Counted from the first letter of the stretch, positions 12,184 to 25,398 are shown. The stretch is 64,000 nucleotides of DNA from Craterostigma plantagineum (GCA_027422505.1 JAPQWV010000002.1:27444501-27508500); one strand, 5' to 3'. Made by a program: numbers and translations. The notes: generated by a model from the sequence alone, not told the origin.

Positions 12184-13823
12184 GGCCTGCAAATATATAA
12201 ATGATGAGGTAAAAATATATTGTTAATAATTGAAAGAAACAATAATTGTATCACCAGAATATATATAATTTCTGAACCACGCCAAGGATATTTGGAAGAG
12301 TTCTTTATTTGGGGGTGATCTTCATGCATAAATATACGTGCAGACAGATATAATAGGTAGCCTTTCTATGTCCGAACGATCAGCCGGCATTTTCTCTTTC
12401 GACGATATATTGTCCGAACATTTTTTATAATGTTACGTTAGTTCTTGCATGAGTGGTTGATTTTAACGTATCCAATGAGTGATAGATCAAGTAATTGAGC
12501 CATGAAATTCGTCCAGTCCATAGAGAAGTTGGGTCCAAGTTATATGGGCATATAAAAGGGGGATATATGGAGGTATATAAGTTGGACTTGGAGTCTATTT
12601 TATATTCGGAAAGCAGTTGACAAAAAAAAGTCTCATGTCTCATGCTTGTTTAATATATATGCTAATATGTCAACGATTTGATTAGATAGAACTTGTCCTA
12701 AATAAAACTATTTGACTTTGTTATTATTTCCAAGTCCATTGAATCTATGCCCTAAACCTAATCAAAACAACACCATCAATGTGGTACACCTAATGCCAAT
12801 TTCCTCTGTTAATCGCCACGTGTTAACACAGCTTCTGACTTTGAGAAAAAAAACCCATTTTTGTTAGTTAGTTGCCGTCTTAAAGAGCATCATTTGACTT
12901 GTCTTTAGCGTCTGATCTCATTGATACCTTAATTAAGTTCGAAACTTAGGATGATATCTAATACTACTACTTCTATTCCAGCCATTAGAATATTAAACAG
13001 AGACTATACATTGAACCTTCCTTCTGAGTTCTGACAGCTTTTACTTGTGTTTTTTTTTTATTATTTAAACGTAGCAGAGTGAGGTATGGAATGTAAGAGT
13101 TTCTGTTCATTGATATATTTCTATAGAGAATGATGTCCCTTTCTTTCAACTTTCAAGTGGCTCAACTGACTCTACTGTGGTCGGTTTTAATCAACTTCAT
13201 GTACCATATCATTGACTAACTGTTGTTATTTATTATTCTTAGCCATAATAGAAGAGCCCATCCAACATTTGACAGATGCGAAATTAGATTCATGAATCAT
13301 GTGGGAGCTAAAAGCTTGTTGCATTACCCAAACCTAACTGCTTAGGAACTCTATCTAATGTACCTTTGTACGAAACATCTCATGGGCAACGGTCACTGTC
13401 TACACTCATTCAAGCACCATGTGCGGATTGTCCGAAATTATAGTACTTCACATGTCCCTTAGATTTAACGATCAAAACTGAATGAAGGTACTTCCATTAG
13501 ATTTTGCCTTGCGGACTTTACATAAGAAAAACAATATGCAAAAAAATAAATAATAAATAAAAAGAATTGCCTAAGTTCATCCATGTACTCCCCTCCCCTG
13601 TTCTTGGACTTGAACTCTGCCTCCTTCTGTTTGGAGACTCTTCTACATACCAAATTGGCCTTTCCTCTCTCACCAGAAGTCTTCATTATTCTGGGTTTTT
13701 TTTTGCGCCGAAGCAGCTCTTCGATTTCTCAAGCGGTTTCTTGGAAATAATCTCTGTCTTCTTTAGAACAGAAAGCTGGTTTCTTTCTTGACGGACAACC
13801 ATGGTATGGTATTAGCCGGTATA
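12184..13823. other. Intergenic spacer PAE / CYP707A
   Basis: Upstream of the PAE gene and downstream of CYP707A. No conserved frame was found. TTTGCAG directly before the PAE start codon (minus strand) could be a splice acceptor, so a 5'-UTR intron is possible. Nothing else stands out. Confidence 0.4.
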
Positions 13824-15728
13824 CTATTTTGCTGCGTGTCTGAGAGCGACGTTAATGGGCAAACCATTGTGGGGAAGTGGGAATGGCGCGTATTGAATTG
13901 AAGAATTGTGTGGACCCATCAAAGACCATTTGTATTTGGTGGTTAAATGGTGGAGCAATACCAATATCTCCACCTTAGCCAGCTCATTCCCAGGACATGC
14001 GTGTGTCCCATTGCCAAATGGAATGAATGTGTTGGGCTTTGGGGCGACCTGTCAGTTTCAAGATTTCGTTTTTTTAGATAATCAATGATTGAGCAAGAAA
14101 AAATATCTACAGTGGGAATGATTGATTGTTGCATGGCACAAGTATTTACCTCAAATCTTGAAGGATCGAATCTCTGGGGATCTGAGAAATTCTCTGGGCT
14201 GTGGTGAATGTTTCTGAAGAGGGGTAATACCTTCCATCCTTTCGGAATTAAATATCCTGTTAACAACAAAAGCATTTTTTTTTTTTCAGTCGTAGAAAAG
14301 GAAGAATAAAAATCCGATCTTTTATCTTATATTTCTTTCATTCAATTCATATTCCCGAAACTTACCGTTGAATTCAACATCTTCAACAGCTTCTCTGAAG
14401 GTAAAGGACAAGATAGATGCAACTCTGAGTGTTTCTTGAATAACCCTTGTGGTAATTGGCATCTTCTTTGTATCAGCCCAGTTCAGACCCTTTCCCTCAC
14501 CACCGAGACAGTCTTCTTTAGATTTCAGTATAGCCTCTTGCTCTTCCTGGAAAATTCCAATAAAGAGAAAAGGGATTATTATTATTATTTGTTCGCCTGC
14601 TGTCGGGAATTTAAAATCAAGTTAGGTTCTTACAGTGACAGCTTGTAAAACGCTTGGATTTTCTGCTAGGTACTTGAGAATCCATGTCATAATACTAGCT
14701 GTAGTATCACGGGCAGCAAAGATCACGCCAATGATGTTGTCTGCAATTTGTTCGTCTGTTAATCCTTCAGAATCGCCCATGAAAGATCCCAGCAAATCAC
14801 TGTGGTTCTGCTTTGTTTGTCTCCTTAGAGACAGAATATTGGCCAAGATCTGCGCCAACTCTTTCCTAGCCTTCATCGCCTTGTGGAAAAGGGTTCCCGG
14901 CAAATTAATGGGCATTGAATTATATCCTTTTTCAAGAACGTAGTAGCATCTCTTTAGATCTTCTCTGTACAAAACTTCTTCTTTGCCGAATATGGAGAGC
15001 AATGCCACGTTGAAGGCGTACTGCGTTGAGGAGGACAGACTCATCAGTTTCAAGTGGAAAACAGGGTGCTCTGTTTTTTTGCTCTGTTCTAACAATAAGC
15101 AGAACATACCGTTTTCATTTCTTGAAAAGTGGTGATCGTTTTCCCTTCCCAAGATTGGATCGAGCCGAGAGCCACCGACTCCACGTCTGACACGATGTTC
15201 TTGATTGCTTCAGGCATGAAAGCTCGCAGCACAAGCTTCCTTAGCTTGGCGTGGTATTCTCCTTGGTGGAAGAATATGGCCTGCTTTCCCAGCATTCTCT
15301 CTTTGCTCGCTGGATAAGTGGGCTTAAAGAGGTGTGCTTTTGACACTAGCACGGCTTTAGCAGCTTCTGGGCTAGCGATCATCACACAGGGACATCCCAG
15401 TATGTGACTCTTGAAGATAGAACCATACCTATAGTGAAGAAAAATCAACACTTTTTTTAGCTTAGCTATACAGCTAGAGAAAAAAAAAAACAGGGGAGGT
15501 TGCTTGACTTGAACAGAGCTTTGCTTACTTCTTGACTTTGGAAGCGAAGAAAGTGTTTGGGTTCTGTGAGTATAGTTGGAAGGTTTCGCCGACGTAAGGC
15601 CAGCCCATGGTGCCCGGCGGCAGTGGAAGCTTCACTTGGCCTGAAGAGATGAGCTTGAAGATGATTTTTACAGATATGATCGAAGAGATTAAGGTGAGTA
15701 ACAAGATGCAGAAAGAGATGAACTCCAT
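13824..15728 (-). CDS. Abscisic acid 8'-hydroxylase, CYP707A
   Basis: Microsomal cytochrome P450 that starts ABA catabolism by 8'-hydroxylation. Six coding exons can be read: about 15528-15728, 15106-15428, 14635-15038, 14366-14550, 14152-14258 and 13824-14051. An N-terminal membrane anchor is followed by the proline hinge LPLPPGTMGWPYVGET. The I-helix motif is FAARDTTAS (~14715), the ExxR helix QETLR (~14440), the PERF-type motif PQRFDPSRF, and the heme cysteine lies in FGNGTHACPG (~14010). GNELAKVEILVLLHHL after it is typical of CYP707A. Length (~480) and all landmarks are normal, so it is probably functional. In Arabidopsis CYP707A1 neighbours the PPR gene At4g19220, as here. Which CYP707A member it is cannot be settled by eye. 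Confidence 0.95.
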
Positions 15729-15802
15729 GTTTCTTTTTTCTTTTTGTTTTCTTGATCTATGAGTGACGATTTGCTGGTGTAGGAAATTGAAGTTTAAAAG
15801 GG

Positions 15803-15812
15803 GTATTTATAG
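15803..15812 (-). promoter_or_regulatory. TATA box of CYP707A
   Basis: The minus strand reads CCTATAAATA about 75 bp upstream of the start codon, a normal plant TATA spacing for a short 5' UTR. A GA-rich run lies further upstream (15900-15918). Confidence 0.6.
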
Positions 15813-17286
15813 GTGCAAGAGAATGGCATGGCCCTCCTCATTTACAACTTGAGGATGAATGATGTACAACGAATCTTCCTACAGCTCATCTCATCTACTT
15901 GAGAGAGAGAGAGAGAGACTCTTAATCAATATTATTAATGTCATTATTAGTTTATGAATATAATATCTCTGTGTGTGTGTGTGTTTTGTCTGAAGATAAT
16001 AATGTAAGAGGGCGTGTGGGGTGGGGGAGTCTTTTGGTTGACTAACAATGGCCTAGTTGAGTCTGAGTGACCATAATTCGCGCCTTTTCGCTATTATTAG
16101 TATTTAAAATAGAATAATATTAGTAACATGAATAATAATAATAATAGTAATATCTATATTTGTTTATCCTGACATATCATGTAGAAAAATTAAAAGTGTG
16201 TCATTTTATTTAATTATAGTAACGGGACGACAAATGCTCTCAGTACTTGCTACACATCAGTTACCAGGAACATGCTCTGTTGAATAGGATGGACCGATTT
16301 CATATTCTTAACTAAATTTAGAAAATATATTATTATATTGATATCCCATGTTTCTGCACAAAGTTTAGTCTATTACACCTAATGACGTATGCAAACTGTA
16401 GGAATATTCGCACGCACCGTTGATATTATAGGTAAGAAACATTTATTTTGATGGAAAAAAAAAGGCATTTGTGCTTATATTTTCAAGATTACAATCTCAA
16501 TATTACACTCAACGTTATAATTAAATCAATTACCTATATATAGAACGAGTACGTGCAATTTCATCTTTTACGAGTTTCTGCACATCATCGTCCATCGATA
16601 TATATGTATAGATTACTGAAAAGGGTCGTACTTTAAATTAAAATTAAATTACATCATCGGACAAAAGAGAACTCCGAGGTGAAGCTTTCATGATCGTGAG
16701 CCATGTTTGTTTATGTCGATTTCAATCATAAAGTAAATAAATAAACAATCTAGTGTTATCTTTATATGAACTTTGTATTTTGTAAATACTGAAAAACAAA
16801 ACAGAAAAAGAACATAATGTTTTTTTGTATTTTATATTATATCTGTCAAAAGGCATCTATTATTGAGCAACTTTACATATTAATGAACGTAGGACCGTTG
16901 GTAGCTAACTTAGATAATAGATAAGGAGAGGACACTTAATACATATCTCTTGACGTGAAATGTTTCATTAACTTCCCGCGCTTTAGACACATTTCTAGTT
17001 CGCAAGATCAACTCAATTAATATGATTGTATTTATTAAGATCCGACGACTTAATTCATGTTATAATCGAGATATAATTTGAGGCACCAAGAAAACAATCT
17101 GAGCTAATCGTAACAACAATGTAAGCAACATATACACGGTTTGGACACAGAATAATTAGGACATAAATCGGTTGCTAAGACAAATAAATGATGTTTATGT
17201 TTAGGGATGTCGTCTTTCAAAAAACAACTGGGTTGGTCCATATGCAATTAATGATAGCTTTTTGAAGCGTTGAATCTAATTACATA

Positions 17287-17519
17287 CTCCCTCTGTTCCA
17301 TAATAGATGTCGTTTTAGAACTTATTTTTGTTCTTAAATACATGTCGTTTTACAGTTTTCAAGATAAACAATATTGATTATTTCCAGTTTCCCTTATCTT
17401 TAATAGAATTGTTAAATTAAATTAGATAACACAATTAATTAAGGGTACAATGTAGATTTTTACTTTATTTCTTAATATGCGTATAATATCCTTAATCGAC
17501 ATGTATTAAGAAACGAGAG
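17287..17519. mobile_element. Stowaway-type (Tc1/mariner) MITE, 233 bp
   Basis: The left end is CTCCCTCTGTTCCATAATAG; reading inward from the right it is CTCTCGTTTCTTAATACATG. Both continue to an ATGTCG word. The element is flanked by TA on both sides (17285-17286 and 17520-17521), the Tc1/mariner target duplication. CTCCCTC(C/T)GTTCC is the classic Stowaway terminus. Confidence 0.85.
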
Positions 17520-19664
17520 TATTTCTTTTCATCGTTAATGCGACAATATCTAAACATATGGTCCAAATGCTATAATTGATCGAGATGCATTATTAAGTGT
17601 CAAAGCATTTTATAAATATATGTATAGAACGGTAAGGACGGTTGTAGTAGATTATTATTGTATGAACATATCTCAATCATGTATTAAGGCATCATGCCCT
17701 TTTCTTTACAGAAACACAAACGTTACCTTTTTAGGATTAATTCTGAACAGAAAATCAATCAGACGCGTTAATGAATAAGGGATATGACATATGACTACTT
17801 GTAGTATTATTTTTCTATATCATACATATAAGAACGAATGCTTATTAAATTAGAAGTAATAACATGATGTCCAAACGTAGAACTTTATATATCAAACCTA
17901 TATATAGTAGTATATATCTCGAACTCGATGCCTCATCACGGATACTTGCAAACTTGTCATAAATTAGAGTCATTTTTTTTATAATCTTTTGACTTTTGAC
18001 ATAAAATGTCTATAAAGCACACATGAATAGGAAAACGGCTTTTGCTGTTCTAGTTTTTCTATTGATATTATTTACCTGATTGATATAACTTTATAGGAAC
18101 GTGTTTACAGCTATTAGATTTGATATACATATTACTACAAGCATGAAACTAAAATTTGATTGGCATTTAGTTACGTACTTAGGCCACAAACGACCACTTG
18201 TCCTTTTTTTTGTGAGACGGGCTCGCAATAATGTATATTATATTATATACGAGATTATTGTGAGGCTATAAATTCGTAACCTTTTTTTTTGCCGAAAGCT
18301 TTGTAATATTTTGATAAATGCACAATTATATCTGAAATCGGATATGGCTTTAATGGCTATCCAGTAAGATTGGTAAGTGAATATGAAAAACCTGCGTCCG
18401 TAGTATTAAGATATAAATAAATATATGTCACCGACTTTGGTGATTTTTTTTTATTATTGTTAGTATTAGTCAAATAGTATTAACAATCGGTCACATATTA
18501 ACCTATTGAGATTATATGTATGACGTACGATTAATTAATATCGTGCACGACTTTTATAAATACTATAATAAAATTTTACCACTAAGTCAATACCATGTGC
18601 TCTGAAACCAGAGACCTTCGATGTCAGCTGTTTATGAAAACCAGTTTCTCTATATTATTAAATAGATTTCGAAAAAGAAAAATATAAATTGTTGCAAGAC
18701 GAAAGCCATGATATTTTCTCCCTCTAATCAGGACACTTATTTTTATTTAAAAATAAGAAATAAAGAATAGATGATTGTAACGACAGGGAAAAGATGGAAT
18801 ATGAAAACGCCACCCACTTCAGAGGACATGTACATCATTTTTACCTCTTTTTTGCCTTATATGCACACTGTGCCTATTTATTATGTCTGCAAATATCAGT
18901 ATATATGAATATATCCCACAATTTATTTATTATTTTTTGATGCTGTCCAACTTGCGCGCTGGAAACCACTAATGATCATGTATGAAAAATTAAACCTTTT
19001 TCCCTAATAATGCTATCAAATCCAATGCACCACGAATATAATATATTCATTATTTGAGTTAGCTAATGCACCTTGGCCGTAGGTTGTCGCAAGAGCTATC
19101 TAATCCCATTTATATATTTTTGTTAACTAATTCTTAATCAAACTGATATAATCCATTAAATGTTGTTGGTCAGTGTTTTCTGACAAATATATGACCATTG
19201 TAATAATTTGGATCATAATACATTAGGTGCTACATCTGTCTTTAGATTGAAGTGTTTTGATTTATTATCTTAATTGGCTGTTTGTTTTTCATTTCCATCT
19301 GATTAAGAGAGTCACTGATTTAACTTCTATCCTCCAATTCATTATTCAACTTTACAGATATGACATTTGGCTGTTAATGCAATATCCCATATCATATGGC
19401 AACTCTCGCTTACCTACCTTAACTCAATACTCCTTGTCTGATTCAAATATTTTGTTAATTCAAGTAAATAATGAAGTACGTTTATTAATTAATGATGGTA
19501 GACATGCAAATGCAGACACGCGCATGCCCTATCGTATAGAAGTTTGGAACTATAGTCAGTAGCGTCATTAAGTAATTAATCTGAAATTTATTTATAAAAA
19601 TTCGTGTGTTAGATTTTAAAAACTTGGAATGTCAGTGCAGATGCAATTTCACCCGCCACATGGG

Positions 19665-20478
19665 GAGAGAATACCAAAACTAGTTTCTAAAATAGAATTG
19701 CAAAATTAGTTAACTTTTTAAAATGTTGTAAAACAAAACAACTTTTTAATTTAATTTTATTTTCACCACAAAACTATTCAAAATTACAATTCTTTACTCT
19801 TATTATTTCATATAAGCATTATTTTAAGATAATTATTTTTTTTCGCCCAACTTTATTTAAAGTACCACCCCAATATAGCGTCACAGCACATTAACTAAAT
19901 TTGATAAAATGTGCAAACTGAAAACTAGGAAAAAAATGAATGTCACGAACAAAAGAAAGATCGTTTCTTGAAATTAAATAAAAATGAATCAATTACATGA
20001 ACAATAGGCAGAAACTAAGTTGGTAAAAGATGATATTGTTCGCAGGGCTGTAGTAGATTGTTATGCGATTGTTCGTCAATTATAACAGTTCAAGTGTAGG
20101 GTTCGCCCGTTTTTTTATTCTTTTGATCTCCTTCTTTTATTTTTTCTTAGTAAAATAATCAAAATAAAAGATGAGATTCTTACTCTTTTGCTAAAAAGTC
20201 TAATGTGAGACGTCTCCAAGCAATACTACAATAAGTTTTTATTGAAAAATATTAATTCAAACTAAGTAAAATAATTTGGGGCTAAAAATATAATCATTAA
20301 AATAATACTTATCTCAAATAATGAGAGTAAAGAATTGTAATTTTGAAAAGTTTTATGGTGAAAATAAAAACAACAATAAGTAAAACTAAAAAAAGTTGTT
20401 TAGTTTTACAACATTATTCAAAAGTTAACAACATCAGCAATTCTATTGTAAAAATTTCACCAATTTTGCCAATCTCTC
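19665..20478. mobile_element. Mutator-type foldback MITE, 814 bp
   Basis: Two long arms (about 19665-19870 and 20265-20478) are inverted copies. For example, a stretch AAAATTACAATTCTTTACTC at about 19782 has its complement near 20330. Outer ends read GAGAGAATACCAAAACTAG and GAGAGATTGGCAAAATTGG. The flanks are GCCACATGGG (19655-19664) and GCCACAGGG (20479-20487), a 9-10 bp target duplication with one indel, which suits the Mutator superfamily. Non-coding. Confidence 0.75.
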
Positions 20479-21671
20479 GCCACAGGGGTACTGATTTCTA
20501 CGTACATGTCCATGTACGATATATAAATATATACCTAATACATGATAATTAAATAAGTGAAAAATATTATATTAGCTTCTGGCATGGGCCTTTCATGGAA
20601 GGAACCTTAAAACAAATATTTTAAGTCATAGCCAGTTGTCTTCTTTAGACCTTAACGGGTGGCAAAAATAATATCTATTGCTCCTAAAGTCAACCTAATC
20701 AAAAGCCAGTTGGCTATAATTTTGACCATGATATTTTTTTTTACTGTTTTCCTTTTTCCAAAGTATAAAAAATATCTCTTTAACTCGCTGTCCTTCTCAA
20801 TTTTCACATCCAAAATGCAATTCCAAAATAGGGGCGTTTTCCCCAAGTAATTCATTGATGATGATGATGATAAATATTACTAGTAATAAAAATAATAAAT
20901 GCATGTTTCATGTCTATTACGTAACTTATTGTTCTCCACAAGGCAAAAGTAAATTCCACTTTACGGAAAACAAAAGATTGCTTTGATGGCAACATGCGTA
21001 AATAGACATGCATGCGCAAATTTAATTTTATGTACACTTATAACAATACTCGAGTCTCTAACTACGGGACTGATGCTTTGAATCAAGTCGACAAAACGTA
21101 ATGAAATCTATTAAGATAAGACAATAAATAATACATATCCACGTCGATATCAATACGATACTATTATTAATAAAAGAGTTGAACCAGATCTCGAGCAACT
21201 TTAAAATATATATATGATTTGACTGAATTTGGCATTATAATTATTATTTAGGACGACCCAGAAATGGATTAATTACTTATTTCCAATTACTGAAGTCACG
21301 TAGAGCCTGCCAGAAATTTAATGAAATTGGATTAAAATGGAATTTTAATTAATGTATGAATATTACAAACTTCTTTTCGGAAATATATATATATATATTT
21401 AAAAATTTCTCCAAACACCACCCTACTGGACCTAAACAGCCCAACAAGAAATTATGAGAAAAGGCGCTTTTAAGCCCACAAACATTGTATCAAGCCCGCT
21501 TTTCTTCTAATTTGCAGTTTTATATATGTTTCTTTCTTTTTATAATTACATTTTACATGTGGGATGGCTGGCAAATGGCAATGGTAGTAGTATTTTATTT
21601 TATTTTCCTTACCGTATGATCGCTCGCAGTAATAATGTAGAGTACAAATCTTCTTTGCTAGCAGTTGGGCT

Positions 21672-24545
21672 ATGTTTAGTGGTAAGTATCAGACAAAATT
21701 CGCAGAAACAATTCGATCATCACGCGCCTCCATTGTATTCGAAAAGCTATTCCATCTCTCTTCTTCAAGAAAAAGCTATCAGCTCTTTCTCGCTTGCCGC
21801 TCGACATGGACGACGGCCTCTCTTTATGATTGGAAGCTTCCCTCCGTTTTATCTTTACAAAGGTTTCCGTTTATATCAAGAAACCATGCAAAACATCCTC
21901 ATGCATCCCAGTTACTCGCTGAAATGCCTCAGAGGCTTGAAAAACAGAGCAGGCCTCGCCACATTCTTTTGTGCGATGTGTTCAAGGCCGTACAATCTCT
22001 TGTGCCTATATCGAACTCGAGAAATGCAGGGATGGTGCACGCTTTGGCGGTTAAAAGTGGGGCTCTAACTGATTTACATACGGCGACTTTGCTACTCACT
22101 CTTTACTCGAGAGCTGGTGAGTTTGAATCTTCGATGGCACTGTTTGATCAAGTCCTCGATAGAGACGTCGTGTTTTGGAACGCAACGCTGAGTGCCTGCG
22201 TTGAGCACAAGAGTTTCGGTGAAGCGATTGTTTTGTTTAAAAGAATGGTTTCTGAAGGTAATGAATTCGATGCCATCAGCCTTGTAATCATGGTTTCGGC
22301 GTCATCAAATTCTAAGAGTGTCTGCCTAGGTCGGTGTGTTCATGGATTGAGTGTAAGGGCCGGGATTGTTAGAGACAGCATGTTGGCTAATGCTTTGATT
22401 GATATGTATGCCAAATGTGGTGATTTGAACTCATCAGATAGTATATTTTCGGAGTTAGAATGCAAAGATATCATTTCTTGGAATTCTATAATCACTGGTT
22501 GTTTCTATAATGGATATCCAGGGAAGTCACTGAGTTACTTCAAACGATTGCCTTGCAGCGATAATAAGGTTGACCGTGTGAGCATCTCTTGTGCAATATC
22601 AGCTTGTAGTACTTTGCAAGAGTTTGATCTCGGTTTTGCAATTCACGGCCAAGTAATCAAACTAGGGTACGCAGAGAGCAGCTATGCATGTGTTGACAAC
22701 TCTCTTATATCGTTATATTCTCAATCCCGTGATACTTTTGCTGCCGAATGTGTCTTTGCAGATATGTTTTCCAAGAATGTGATTTCTTGGAATGCCATGA
22801 TTAAGTGTCTTCTCTTAAACGGAGAAACAGTGCAGGCATTTCGTCTCCTTCGCGATATGCAGTTTGCGCAGAAAATCGAGCCCGATATTGCCACTTTAGT
22901 TACTCTGATCCCATTCTGTGCTGAGCTAACGCTGCTGCGTGAAGGAAGAGCTGCTCATGGTTTTACGATTAGGAGAGAGATGTCATCAGAATTATCAGTT
23001 ACCAACAGCCTCGTTAACATGTATTTAAAATGCGGTAAGGTTGACACAGCTGAATGTTTATTCTTTAGCTTTCGAAACAAAGATTTGATTGCATGGAATA
23101 CTATGATAGCTGGATATTCTCAGAATGGGCTATCATTGGAAGCTCAATCATTATTCAAGAAGATGATGGGCTGTTTCTCATCATGGAGCTTATCGACACT
23201 TTTGGCTATTACGCAGTCGTCTGATTCCCCAGAGTCACTACAGTTTGGAAAATCGATTCATGGCTGGGGCATCAAATTGGGATTCTCGTGCCATATACAC
23301 GCTTCGAACGCACTGATTCACATGTATATGAACTGTGAAGCTCTGGTCGATGCCTTTCGATTGTTTGGTGCTATCTCCACTAGTAGGGCTGATGTCACTT
23401 CTTGGAACACTCTCATCAATGGATGCACACAGAAAGGTCATTTTGCAGAAACGTTACAGTATTTCGACTCAATGAGGAAATCACCCAAAGTCTTCTGTAA
23501 CCCCATTACCATAACCAGCGTTATATCAGCTTGTGGGAATCTCGGATTGCATTTGCAAGGAAAGGTACTTCACGGCCTAGCTCTGAAAAACGGGACAGCT
23601 ACGAATTTACAAGTACTGAACTCAATAGTAACAATGTACGGAAGGTCAGGCGATGCCGAGAGTGCTAGCTTGGCATTCGAGCTCAACAAAGATCACAATC
23701 TATGTTCATGGAACTGCGTTATATCTGCAATGTCTCAGAACGAAGATGCTAAGCGAGCTTTGGAGCTTTTTCGCTCGCTTGAATTCGAACCCAACGAGGT
23801 CACCATTTCCACGATTCTCACAGCTTGTACACAACTCGGGACTATGAGCTATGGGAAACAAATCCATGGCCGCATCTTCAGGTTCCATTTATGCAAAAAC
23901 CCTTTCATATCAGCAGCTCTTATCAATTTGTACAGCCACTGTGGAAGCTTAGACATTGCAGAACGAGTTTTCCTTACATCCCAAGCCAAGACGGTTACTT
24001 CTTGGAATTCCTTAATATCAGCGTACGGCTTCCACAACTTAGGTCAGAAAGCTGTAAATACGTTCCAAGAGATGATCGAATATGGAATCAGCCCTACGAA
24101 TGGGTCCTTCACTAGCCTTCTCCAAGCTTGCAGCCACACGGGGATGGTCGAGGAAGGACTCAGTTATTACAACGACATATCCGAGAAATTTCACGCTCAG
24201 CCAAGCTTAGAGCATCGAGTCTGCGTCGTGGACATGCTTGGAAGGTCGGGAAAGTTAGCAGATGCTTACGAATTCATCCTCAAACTTCCCTGTAAAAACG
24301 AAGCGGAGGTATGGGGCGCGTTGTTGAGTTCTTGCGGTTACCACGCAGATCTCGAGTTGGGAAGAAGAGTCGCGGGAATTCTGTTTCGGTTAGAACCCGA
24401 AAACGTTAGCTATTACATCTGCTTGTTCAACATGTACGTCGCTGCCGAGAGATGGGAGGAGGCCGCGGAGCTGAGAAGTGTGATTGAGGAGAAGCAGACG
24501 AAGAAACAAGCTGGTTATAGTTTACTTGACGTTGGTTTCAGATAG
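21672..24545 (+). CDS. Pentatricopeptide repeat protein, PLS-E type
   Basis: Organellar RNA-binding protein of 957 residues, encoded by one uninterrupted exon as is usual for PPR genes. An Arg/Ser-rich N-terminus of about 90 residues suggests a mitochondrial (or plastid) transit peptide. It is followed by about twenty P, L and S type PPR units, with repeated signatures such as NALIDMYAKCGDL, ISWNSIITG, VTSWNSLISAYG and AACTQLG-like segments. The C-terminal E-type region (EAEVWGALLSSCGYHADLELG ... YYICLFNMYVAAERWEEA) ends without a DYW domain. It strongly resembles At4g19220. Such E-class proteins usually specify organellar C-to-U editing or splicing sites; the actual target cannot be inferred. 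The start is the first ATG of the frame; later in-frame ATGs are possible. Confidence 0.93.
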   Translation: MFSGKYQTKFAETIRSSRASIVFEKLFHLSSSRKSYQLFLACRSTWTTASLYDWKLPSVLSLQRFPFISRNHAKHPHASQLLAEMPQRLEKQSRPRHILLCDVFKAVQSLVPISNSRNAGMVHALAVKSGALTDLHTATLLLTLYSRAGEFESSMALFDQVLDRDVVFWNATLSACVEHKSFGEAIVLFKRMVSEGNEFDAISLVIMVSASSNSKSVCLGRCVHGLSVRAGIVRDSMLANALIDMYAKCGDLNSSDSIFSELECKDIISWNSIITGCFYNGYPGKSLSYFKRLPCSDNKVDRVSISCAISACSTLQEFDLGFAIHGQVIKLGYAESSYACVDNSLISLYSQSRDTFAAECVFADMFSKNVISWNAMIKCLLLNGETVQAFRLLRDMQFAQKIEPDIATLVTLIPFCAELTLLREGRAAHGFTIRREMSSELSVTNSLVNMYLKCGKVDTAECLFFSFRNKDLIAWNTMIAGYSQNGLSLEAQSLFKKMMGCFSSWSLSTLLAITQSSDSPESLQFGKSIHGWGIKLGFSCHIHASNALIHMYMNCEALVDAFRLFGAISTSRADVTSWNTLINGCTQKGHFAETLQYFDSMRKSPKVFCNPITITSVISACGNLGLHLQGKVLHGLALKNGTATNLQVLNSIVTMYGRSGDAESASLAFELNKDHNLCSWNCVISAMSQNEDAKRALELFRSLEFEPNEVTISTILTACTQLGTMSYGKQIHGRIFRFHLCKNPFISAALINLYSHCGSLDIAERVFLTSQAKTVTSWNSLISAYGFHNLGQKAVNTFQEMIEYGISPTNGSFTSLLQACSHTGMVEEGLSYYNDISEKFHAQPSLEHRVCVVDMLGRSGKLADAYEFILKLPCKNEAEVWGALLSSCGYHADLELGRRVAGILFRLEPENVSYYICLFNMYVAAERWEEAAELRSVIEEKQTKKQAGYSLLDVGFR

Positions 24546-24727
24546 GGGTACTTATTTCATGTGTAACAGTTTCTAAATGTTCAAACCACTCTCACACATT
24601 CATGTAAACAAACGCATAACAAACACATTGGTTATACTTATAATAGCTCGGTCAGCTATGGTATAATAGATATAGTAACAATCCAGCAATAACCATAGTC
24701 ATTCATTATTGTGATCTTAATATGTAT

Positions 24728-25288
24728 TCACTTCCACTTCTTGAACTTGCCTCCACCATAACCATACATTCCATGCCCCTTATGCTTCCCAAACTTGCCA
24801 TGCTTACCATGGCCGTAATGGCCCATACCAGCACCACCATAGCCATGGCCATGGCCATAGTGTGCACCGCCGTGAGCCAAATGTGACGCACCATAGCCAG
24901 CAGCTGCACCGCCCAGCATGGCTCCTAAGCCAGAAACTCCTTCAGAGTTTAAAAAACGAACAGATATTGATTATTTCAACATCAATTCAAACGAAGCAAT
25001 AACGGAAGAGAAAGGAAGAATCATTCATTAAGAAAAAATAAAGGGGGGTTCAGAGCTACGTATACCTGCGTGGTGCATACCAGCTGAGCCTGGATATCCC
25101 GAGGGAGGGTATCCGTGCTGAGGGTATGTTCCGGCGGGTGGATATCCACCGTAAGGAGGCTGGTGGTGGTGGTTGTAATTGCCGACGGGCGGTGGAGGAT
25201 AACATTGTCCCTGATAAGGAGGATATCCACCGCCATAGTAGCCAAAGCCTTTCTCTTGATGTGTGTCTTTTTCCTTACCACCTCCCAT
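24728..25288 (-). CDS. Glycine/proline-rich protein A3-like
   Basis: Two exons (25066-25288 and 24728-24939) join in frame. Exon 1 encodes a Pro/Tyr/Gly-rich, XYPPX-like region (repeated YPP, HGYPPSGYPG). Exon 2 encodes a GAMLGGAAAGYGASHLA segment followed by a Gly/His/Lys-rich tail with repeated HGKHGK-like units and the end KFKKWK. This architecture matches plant 'glycine-rich protein A3' genes, small proteins of unclear function. In Arabidopsis such genes sit beside CYP707A and SKIP31, as I recall. Complete, with clean GT-AG junctions. Confidence 0.88.
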
Positions 25289-25398
25289 CTTTTTCTCAGA
25301 TTTGTGTATATTTTACCTTGCCTTTGATATAATCAACTGCCTGAAAGATGAAATAAGAACAACTTGTATAGCTTTAGTGAATATATCGGAGGAGCCGA

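Larger units (their letters stand above)
15729..21671. other. Long AT-rich intergenic region
   Basis: About 5.9 kb without a recognisable gene. Besides the CYP707A promoter it contains short GA and TG runs (15900-15985), a Stowaway-type element and an 814 bp Mutator-type MITE, both listed separately. Short open frames such as 19257-19562 show no family features. Confidence 0.6.

Noticed and set aside
21526..22068. 180-residue plus-strand frame overlapping the start of the PPR gene
   Set aside because: It overlaps the long PPR frame in another phase and has no PPR or other family features.
24706..25332. Met/Val-rich and other frames antisense or offset to the A3-like gene
   Set aside because: They are shadows of the biased Gly/His/Pro codons of the real two-exon gene.
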